Shown here piece after piece: positions 6,195 to 10,594 of a stretch of DNA of 10,594 nucleotides; the first letter of the stretch is position 1; every line of letters starts with the position of its first letter. This DNA comes from Paracoccaceae bacterium (lineage in GTDB: Bacteria > Pseudomonadota > Alphaproteobacteria > Rhodobacterales > Rhodobacteraceae). The DNA is taken from positions 1 to 10,594 of the forward strand of contig JALQTL010000133.1 in NCBI GenBank assembly GCA_023260935.1, written 5' to 3'. The translations under genes were made by a program, and so were the position numbers. The notes below the pieces were generated by a model. That model was not told the origin of the DNA. It worked only from the letters and a program-made list of their open reading frames with translations, and searched no databases.

Positions 6195-6850
6195 GCCGTT
6201 TTATCCTCGAACTGGCACCATTCCGCGATCGGGCAGATGCCGCATTTGGGTTTGCGCGCAACGCAGATATATCGGCCGTGCAGAATAAGCCAGTGATGGG
6301 CGTGCTGCTGGAATTCGGCCGGCACATTGTCTTCGATGGCGCGTTCAACCTGGTCCACATCCTTGCCGGGGCAGATGCCGCTGCGGTTGCCGACGCGGAA
6401 GATATGCGTATCCACCGCCTGAGCCGGTTGGTGGAACCACATGTTCAGGACCACATTCGCCGTCTTGCGCCCTACCCCGGGCAGCGATTGCAGCGCGGCA
6501 CGGCTGGAAGGCACCTCTCCCCCGTAGCGGTCGACCAAGATCTGGCTCAGCCGGATCACGTTCTTGGCCTTGTTGCGATAAAGGCCGATGGTCTTGATAT
6601 GCTGGATCAGGCCTTCTTCGCCCAAGGCCAGCATCTTTTCGGGCGTATCGGCCACGGGCCACAGGGCCCGGGTGGCCTTGTTCACGCCCACATCCGTGGC
6701 CTGAGCCGAAAGCGCCACCGCGACCAGAAGGGTGAAGGCATTGGTATGTTCCAACTCGCCCTTCGGCTCCGGGTCCACCGATTGGAACCGGGTGAAGATT
6801 GCCTTCATCGCGTTGTAATCAAGCTGCCTGACCATGGCCTTATGGACCAT
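6191..6850 (-). CDS. nth: Endonuclease III (DNA glycosylase/AP lyase)
   Basis: A 219-residue base excision repair enzyme that removes oxidised pyrimidines and cuts the abasic strand by beta-elimination. The helix-hairpin-helix LPGVGRKTANVV (123-134) carries the Schiff-base lysine K129. The catalytic Asp is D147 in VDTHIFRV. The four cysteines of the [4Fe-4S] loop are C196, C203, C206 and C212, with the expected 6-2-5 spacing. Length is normal. The ATG at 6850 lacks a clear SD. A second ATG at 6835 (MVRQLDYN) gives a family-like N-terminus and has AGG close upstream, so the start is uncertain by 5 codons. It is transcribed ahead of the PfkB kinase with a 4-bp overlap, and is divergent from an alkylguanine methyltransferase gene across a 90-bp gap. 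Confidence 0.95.
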   Translation of the reverse strand: MVHKAMVRQLDYNAMKAIFTRFQSVDPEPKGELEHTNAFTLLVAVALSAQATDVGVNKATRALWPVADTPEKMLALGEEGLIQHIKTIGLYRNKAKNVIRLSQILVDRYGGEVPSSRAALQSLPGVGRKTANVVLNMWFHQPAQAVDTHIFRVGNRSGICPGKDVDQVERAIEDNVPAEFQQHAHHWLILHGRYICVARKPKCGICPIAEWCQFEDKTA

Positions 6851-6940
6851 AAAGCCGGGGCCACGACAAGCGTTTAGGCGCAGGAATCGGGTCGCCGCGC
6901 CACCGCCCCGATCTTATTATGCACGGCGAAGGAGACGCCG

Positions 6941-7816
6941 ATGACCGACCAATCGCCCCCCTATCATTACAACGTCATCGCCCGCGCGCTGCGGGTTATC
7001 GATGAGGCAGGCCCCGGCCTGACGCTCGAAGACCTTGCCGCCCGGATGGGGATGAGCCCGGCACATTTCCAGCGCACCTTCAGCCAGTGGGTCGGGGTCA
7101 GCCCGAAGCGTTATCAGCAATATCTGGCGCTGGACCATGCAAAGCGCCTGCTGGCCACCCGCGCCACGGTTCTGGAAACCGCCGATGCCGCCGGCCTTTC
7201 GGGTGGGGGGCGGCTGCATGACCTGTTCCTGACGTGGGAAGCCATGACGCCCGGCGATTATGCCCGGGGGGGCGAAGGGCTGGCCATCCGCTGGGGTTGG
7301 TTCGACAGCCCCTTTGGCCCCGCGATCGTGGCGGGCACGGAAAGGGGTGTTTGCGGCATGGGCTTTTCCGCTGAAATGGGCACCGAGGCGGCCGTGCGGG
7401 ATCTGCTGGGCCGCTGGCCGAAGGCGCAGCCCGTGGAAGACCCGGCGGCGCTGCGACCCATGGTCAACGTGGCCTTCGGCGCCCAGCAGGGCAGCGGTGG
7501 CAGCGCCCCGTTGTATCTGATCGGCGCGCCCTTTCAGATCAAGGTATGGGAGGCGTTGCTGCGCGTGCCTTCCGGCCATGTGACCACCTATGGCGAAATC
7601 GCCCGTGCCATCGGCCATCCCCGGGCAGTGCGTGCAGTGGGAACGGCCGTCGGCCGCAACCCGATCAGCTGGCTGATCCCCTGCCACCGCGCATTGCGCA
7701 AGGAAGGCGCGCTTGGCGGCTATCACTGGGGCCTGCCGGTAAAGCGGGCTCTGCTGGCATGGGAAGCGGCGCGCGCGGATGCGGGCCCGCCTGTCATGGA
7801 CCACACCGCAACGTGA
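6941..7816 (+). CDS. AraC-type HTH / O6-methylguanine-DNA methyltransferase fusion (Ada-like)
   Basis: A 291-residue two-domain protein. Residues 10-110 or so form an AraC-type double HTH (LEDLAARMGMSPAHFQRTFSQWVGVSPKRYQQY). From about 115 to the end is a suicide alkyltransferase that takes methyl groups from O6-methylguanine. Its elements are FQIKVWEALLRVPSGHVTTYGEIA, the Arg-finger segment RAVG, and the active site IPCHRA with acceptor C248, then GGYHWG. Compared with E. coli Ada, the N-terminal zinc/Cys phosphotriester-repair domain is missing, so the usual methylation switch for the HTH is absent. The residue after PCHR is Ala, where Val is usual. ATG at 6941 is supported by AAGGAG (6929-6934) six bases upstream. 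It diverges from nth. Confidence 0.93.
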   Translation: MTDQSPPYHYNVIARALRVIDEAGPGLTLEDLAARMGMSPAHFQRTFSQWVGVSPKRYQQYLALDHAKRLLATRATVLETADAAGLSGGGRLHDLFLTWEAMTPGDYARGGEGLAIRWGWFDSPFGPAIVAGTERGVCGMGFSAEMGTEAAVRDLLGRWPKAQPVEDPAALRPMVNVAFGAQQGSGGSAPLYLIGAPFQIKVWEALLRVPSGHVTTYGEIARAIGHPRAVRAVGTAVGRNPISWLIPCHRALRKEGALGGYHWGLPVKRALLAWEAARADAGPPVMDHTAT

Positions 7817-7851
7817 TGGGCGGAAACCTGCTGACCCAAGGCGGGAACTGT

Positions 7852-7877
7852 TTGGCACGATCAGGCGTTGCTATAGT
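7852..7877 (+). promoter_or_regulatory. Weak candidate promoter for the OmpA lipoprotein gene
   Basis: TTGGCA (7852-7857) and TATAGT (7872-7877) lie upstream of the lipoprotein gene. The 14-bp spacer is short for a housekeeping sigma factor. Good hexamers with poor spacing make this only a possibility. Confidence 0.25.
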
Positions 7878-7928
7878 GCTTGCGCGCCCGCAGCAATGGC
7901 GGGCCCCAGATGACACGAGGCGGCAGAC

Positions 7929-8585
7929 ATGACCTTCAAGACCCCCCTTCTTCTTTCGGCGGCATCGCTTCTTGCCCTGACCGCCTGCGTCGATCCCAAT
8001 GCCTACCCCGACAACCCAAACGCCCGCGCGCAATCGGGCGCGGTAATCGGCGGCTTGGCGGGTGCGTTTGCCGGCGCTTCCTCGGGCGGGGATGACCGTC
8101 TGGCCAAGGCCGTGATCGGCGGCGCACTTGGCGCGGCCGCAGGCGGGGCCATCGGCGCTTCGCTGGATCGGCAGGCCGCCGAATTGCGTGGGTCTATCAA
8201 CAACCCGAATGTCACGGTCACGAGCAACGGTCAGTACCTGACCGTGAACATGCCGCAAGACCTGCTTTTCGCGGTGGACAGTGCTGCCCTGCGGCCCGAT
8301 TTGCGTGCCGATCTGGGCAGCGTCGCCATGAGCCTGATCCGCTATCCCAACAGCCGTATCGAAGTGATCGGCCATACCGACAACACAGGCAGTGCCGCCT
8401 ATAACTATGACCTGTCACAGCGGCGCGCGAATGCGGTGGCTTCGGTCCTGTCGCAGAACGGCGTGCCGCAGGGTCGCATCACCACCATCGGCCGCGGCTT
8501 TGATCAGCCGGTGGCGTCGAACAATACCGAAATCGGCCGCGCCCAGAACCGCCGGGTCGAGATCATCATCCGCCCGACTGCCTGA
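7929..8585 (+). CDS. OmpA-domain outer membrane lipoprotein (YiaD-like) with glycine zipper
   Basis: A 218-residue lipoprotein. The signal peptide ends in the lipobox LTAC, with lipidated C20. Residues 36-80 are a glycine-zipper segment with two GxxxG-rich stretches (AVIGGLAGAFAGA and AVIGGALGAAAGGAIGA), which could insert in or associate with membrane. Residues 110-216 or so are an OmpA-like peptidoglycan-binding domain, with IEVIGHTDNTGS including H149 and D151, LSQRRANAV around R165/R166, and the closing GRAQNRRVEIII. It would tether the outer membrane to the cell wall by binding diaminopimelate, as in YiaD and Pal relatives. ATG at 7929 has GAGG eight bases upstream. It is monocistronic by context, with a terminator 22 bp after the stop. 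Confidence 0.92.
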   Translation: MTFKTPLLLSAASLLALTACVDPNAYPDNPNARAQSGAVIGGLAGAFAGASSGGDDRLAKAVIGGALGAAAGGAIGASLDRQAAELRGSINNPNVTVTSNGQYLTVNMPQDLLFAVDSAALRPDLRADLGSVAMSLIRYPNSRIEVIGHTDNTGSAAYNYDLSQRRANAVASVLSQNGVPQGRITTIGRGFDQPVASNNTEIGRAQNRRVEIIIRPTA

Positions 8586-8606
8586 CACCGGCCTTTGGAC
8601 AGAACC

Positions 8607-8641
8607 GAAAAGCCCGGCGATCCCGTCGGGCTTTTCTTTTT
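8607..8641 (+). terminator. Rho-independent terminator after the OmpA lipoprotein
   Basis: The stem GAAAAGCCCG (8607-8616) pairs perfectly with CGGGCTTTTC (8627-8636). The stem can extend inward by a G-T and two G-C pairs to a 4-nt loop. It is followed by a run of five T (8637-8641). It lies 22 bp after the lipoprotein stop. Confidence 0.92.
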
Positions 8642-8644
8642 ACC

Positions 8645-8673
8645 TTGAGAACGCCTCTCAGTGGTCATAGATT
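8645..8673 (+). promoter_or_regulatory. Candidate sigma70-type promoter of the GntR regulator
   Basis: TTGAGA (8645-8650, 5 of 6 to TTGACA) is separated by 17 bp from TAGATT (8668-8673, 4 of 6 to TATAAT). Transcription would begin near 8680, giving a leader of about 20 nt before the ATG at 8700. The promoter lies within two inverted repeats, consistent with a repressed promoter. Confidence 0.5.
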
Positions 8674-8680
8674 TTGACCA
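8646..8680. promoter_or_regulatory. Two adjacent inverted repeats, probable operator(s) for the GntR gene
   Basis: Two perfect dyads stand one base apart: TGAGA-N5-TCTCA (8646-8660) and TGGTCA-N7-TGACCA (8662-8680). The first covers the -35 and the second covers the -10 of the candidate promoter. TGGT...ACCA half-sites are typical of the FadR/PdhR branch of GntR regulators, although the known E. coli sites have a much shorter centre. Autoregulation by the following gene is the simplest reading. Confidence 0.55.
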
Positions 8681-8699
8681 ATAGAGCAGGTGCGCGCAA

Positions 8700-9467
8700 A
8701 TGCCATTCATGAAGATTCACACCGAAAAGCTTTCGCAATCGGTTGTCCGGCAAATTGAACAGTTGATCCTGCGCGGCATTCTGCGTCCGGGTGAACGGCT
8801 TCCGTCAGAACGGGAACTCTCTGACCGGCTGGGCGTTTCCCGGCCGTCCCTGCGCGATGCCGTGGCCGAATTGCAGGATCGCGGGCTGCTGGTCAGCCGG
8901 GCTCGCGCGGGCATCTATGTGGCCGAGGTTCTGGGTTCCGCCTTTTCGGATGCCCTTGTCCAGCTTTTTGCCAGCCATGAAGAAGCGGTCTTCGACTATG
9001 TCGCCTTTCGCCGCGACATGGAGGGGCTGGCAGCCGAGCGGGCGGCGGTGCTGGGGTCTGACACCGATCTGAAAGTGGTGGATGCGCTGTTTCACAAGAT
9101 GGAAGCGGCCCATCTGAAGCGCGACCCGACGGATGAGGCCGCGCTGGATGCGCAGTTTCATATGGCCATCATCGAAGCCAGCCACAATGTCGTCATGCTG
9201 CACATGATGCGGTCGATGTTCGACCTGCTGCGGCAGGGGGTCTTTTACAATCGGCAAATGATGTTCGAGAACCGCACCACGCGGGACATGCTGCTGGATC
9301 AGCACCGCGCCATGAACGATGGCCTGCAAGCCCGTGATCCAGTCGCCGCGCGCGCCGCCGTCGAGGCGCATTTGAACTATGTCGAAAAATCCCTGGCCGA
9401 ACAGATCAAGGCCGAAAAGAACGAAGCCATTGCGCGCCAGCGTTTCGAACACGAACAAAGCCGATAA
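8700..9467 (+). CDS. GntR-family transcriptional regulator, FadR/PdhR-type (FCD domain)
   Basis: A 255-residue regulator. Residues 10-76 or so form a winged HTH of the GntR type (LRPGERLPSERELSDRLGVSRPSLRDAVAELQDRGLL). Residues 90-235 are an FCD effector domain with the likely metal and ligand residues D150, H154, H202 and H224 (motifs DAQFHMAII and AVEAHL). The N-terminus is close in style to E. coli PdhR and to LldR/GlcC, whose ligands are small carboxylates such as pyruvate, lactate or glycolate. That ligand class is therefore likely, but the target is not shown here. ATG at 8700 has AGCAGG about nine bases upstream. It is isolated by terminators on both sides and converges on the ATP synthase F0 operon. 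It ends with a charged tail that is likely helical. Confidence 0.9.
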   Translation: MPFMKIHTEKLSQSVVRQIEQLILRGILRPGERLPSERELSDRLGVSRPSLRDAVAELQDRGLLVSRARAGIYVAEVLGSAFSDALVQLFASHEEAVFDYVAFRRDMEGLAAERAAVLGSDTDLKVVDALFHKMEAAHLKRDPTDEAALDAQFHMAIIEASHNVVMLHMMRSMFDLLRQGVFYNRQMMFENRTTRDMLLDQHRAMNDGLQARDPVAARAAVEAHLNYVEKSLAEQIKAEKNEAIARQRFEHEQSR

Positions 9468-9469
9468 AG

Positions 9470-9495
9470 AAAAACCGGCCCACAGGCCGGTTTTT
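9470..9495. terminator. Bidirectional terminator between gntR and atpF
   Basis: AAAAACCGGCC (9470-9480) pairs perfectly with GGCCGGTTTTT (9485-9495) around a CACA loop. It has T-runs on both strands. It can therefore end the gntR transcript from the left and the atp operon from the right. Confidence 0.92.
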
Positions 9496-9501
9496 CACAT
9501 C

Positions 9502-9522
9502 TCAGGATCCTGACACAGGATC
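9502..9522. repeat. Palindrome and stem-loop just beyond the atpF stop
   Basis: TCAGGATCCTGA (9502-9513) is a perfect 12-bp palindrome. An overlapping stem, GATCCTG / CAGGATC with a 3-nt loop (9506-9522), ends inside the atpF stop codon. On the atp mRNA this would put a second small hairpin directly before the terminator. Confidence 0.45.
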
Positions 9523-10078
9523 AGTGCAGCTTTGCTTCCACCTGCGAAATCGCGGCGTCGATCGAAGCTGCGGCGGCCTCTGCCGTCATCTGCTTGGCCA
9601 GAAGCTCTCCCGCGGCGGCAACAGCCACCGAAATGGCCTTTTCGCGCACTTCCCGAACAGCACTGCCTTCGGCAGCGGAAATCTGTTCTTCCGCGGCGGC
9701 CAGACGGCGCGCTATAGCGTTCTTCAGGTCAAGCTGGGCCTGCGCGGCGGCGGCTTCGGCTTCGGCCTTGGCACCGGAAACGATGCGGTCGGCCTGCTCT
9801 TTCACTTCCTTCTGACGACGCTCGTAAGATGCCAGCAGCGCCTTGGCTTCTTCCCGAAGGGCACGGGCTTCTTCAAGCTCGGCCTTGATCTGGGCGGCCC
9901 GCTTGTCCAGCAGACCGGTGACCATGGCCGGCACCTTGAAATACAGCAGGATGCCCACGAAAACGAGGAACGACAGCGTTACCACGAAATCGGTATTGCC
10001 AAGGCTGAAGAACGGCCCGGAAGCCGCCAATGCGGGCGAAGCGGCCAGTGCCAGCAGTACGGTTGCAAGTCTGGTCAT
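9521..10078 (-). CDS. atpF: ATP synthase F0 subunit b
   Basis: A 185-residue stator subunit of the F0 sector. It anchors in the membrane and runs as a long helix to the delta subunit of F1. A hydrophobic, signal-like N-terminus (residues 4-19) is followed by the membrane segment around 30-48 (DFVVTLSFLVFVGILLYFKVP). After this comes a long Ala/Glu/Lys-rich coiled coil to the C-terminus. ATG at 10078 follows the b' stop by 4 bp, with AAGGG (10086-10090) seven bases upstream inside the end of b', so the pair is co-translated. It is the last gene of the F0 operon, followed by a symmetric terminator. Confidence 0.95.
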   Translation of the reverse strand: MTRLATVLLALAASPALAASGPFFSLGNTDFVVTLSFLVFVGILLYFKVPAMVTGLLDKRAAQIKAELEEARALREEAKALLASYERRQKEVKEQADRIVSGAKAEAEAAAAQAQLDLKNAIARRLAAAEEQISAAEGSAVREVREKAISVAVAAAGELLAKQMTAEAAAASIDAAISQVEAKLH

Positions 10079-10082
10079 GGCC

Positions 10083-10594
10083 TTACCCTTTCAGCCGGGC
10101 GGACACAGCCGCCGTAACTGCGCGTGCGTCGGTCTTGCCCCCAAGGGCGGCGACCAGTTCCTTCGCCGTGTCGCGCGCCACTTCCGTGACTGCTTCCAGT
10201 GCACCGGCCCGGATTTCGGCAATCCGCGATTCCGACTCGGCGGCCTTGGCGGCGATTTCGGCATCAGCCTTTGCCGTGGCGGCATCCAGTTCCTTCTGGA
10301 TCCCGGCGCGAGCCTCGGCCACGATCTTGTTGGCTTCCGACTTGGCGGCGGCCAGCGCGTCGTTATAGGCCTTTTCGGCTTCGACAGCCTTCAGCTTCAG
10401 GTCTTCGGCGGCAGCCAGATCATTGGTGATCGTGCCGCGACGTTCTGCCAGAACCGCACCAATGCGCGGCAGGGCGATGCGCGACAGCACCAGATAAATC
10501 ACGACCAGCGTCACCAGAAGCCAGAAGATCTGGTTCGGCATCCAGTCAGCGCAAAGCTGCGGCATGCCGATGGCACTGCCATGTTCGTTGACGC
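10083..10594 (-). CDS. atpX: ATP synthase F0 subunit b' (5' end beyond the window)
   Basis: The second, divergent b-type stator subunit, found in photosynthetic bacteria, many alphaproteobacteria and chloroplasts. It forms a b/b' heterodimer instead of b2. After MPQL, a membrane segment is visible (NQIFWLLVTLVVIYLVLSRIALPRI), followed by a charged Ala-rich coiled coil ending ...SARLKG at the TAA (10085-10083). The ATG at 10565 would leave almost nothing ahead of the membrane helix. The frame stays open to the window edge and reads VNEHGSAIG just before MPQL, which fits the usual short N-terminal tail of b'. The true start is therefore probably just outside the window. The gene symbol varies between species (atpX, atpG or atpF2). 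Confidence 0.93.
   Translation of the reverse strand, partial: VNEHGSAIGMPQLCADWMPNQIFWLLVTLVVIYLVLSRIALPRIGAVLAERRGTITNDLAAAEDLKLKAVEAEKAYNDALAAAKSEANKIVAEARAGIQKELDAATAKADAEIAAKAAESESRIAEIRAGALEAVTEVARDTAKELVAALGGKTDARAVTAAVSARLKG

Noticed and set aside
6911..6920. TATTAT as a -10 for the HTH/methyltransferase gene
   Set aside because: No acceptable -35 stands 16-18 bp upstream and the implied start would leave almost no leader before the SD.
6917..7858. Minus-strand open frame of 313 codons opposite the HTH/methyltransferase gene
   Set aside because: The plus-strand protein has an intact PCHR active site and a good SD. The antisense frame is low-complexity, rich in Arg, Ala and Gly, with no motifs.
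7853..7876. TGGCAC ... TTGCT resembling a sigma54 -24/-12 promoter before the OmpA lipoprotein
   Set aside because: Nine bases separate the two elements where about five are required, so the helical phasing is wrong for sigma54.

Overview
The window looks like chromosomal DNA of an alphaproteobacterium of the Rhodobacterales/Rhodobacteraceae type. The evidence is the high GC content, the split F0 stator genes b' and b, and a GT14 glycosyltransferase with a long C-terminal extension next to a PAPS-type sulfotransferase, a combination I associate with this order. This placement rests on protein character alone, not on a search. Most of the window is ordinary, densely packed housekeeping DNA. 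No rRNA, tRNA, CRISPR array, insertion sequence or intact mobile element is visible, and no gene-free stretch exceeds about 165 bp.

Layout: bases 1-108 do not match the gene that follows. PolA homology begins abruptly near base 109, so this end is either a real rearrangement or an assembly chimera at a contig end. It is followed by the 3' part of polA (+, 109-1251). A convergent gap (1252-1416) holds a repeat-like motif, a small hairpin and a terminator for the opposite strand. A minus-strand pair follows: a GT14/DUF5928-type glycosyltransferase and, 10 bp downstream, a HIT nucleotide-binding protein with a TTG start. Divergent from this pair are a carbohydrate-type sulfotransferase (3515-4333) and an uncharacterised Rossmann-like protein (4437-5189), with a long interrupted inverted repeat between them. 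These three genes could form a surface-glycan modification locus, and they are the least explained part of the window.

Next on the minus strand are nth (endonuclease III) and a PfkB-family adenosine-kinase-like gene, coupled by an ATGA overlap. Divergent from nth is an AraC-HTH/O6-alkylguanine methyltransferase fusion, so two base-damage repair genes share one 90-bp control region. Then come an OmpA-domain lipoprotein with a strong terminator and a PdhR/FadR-type GntR regulator. Two perfect inverted repeats overlap the regulator's likely promoter. The window closes with the end of the ATP synthase F0 operon on the minus strand (b' running off the right edge, then b). A symmetric terminator shared with the convergent GntR gene separates the two.

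The best candidates for something undescribed are the glycosyltransferase-sulfotransferase-unknown cluster and its structured spacer. The tandem palindromes before the GntR gene are a clear but more conventional regulatory signal.
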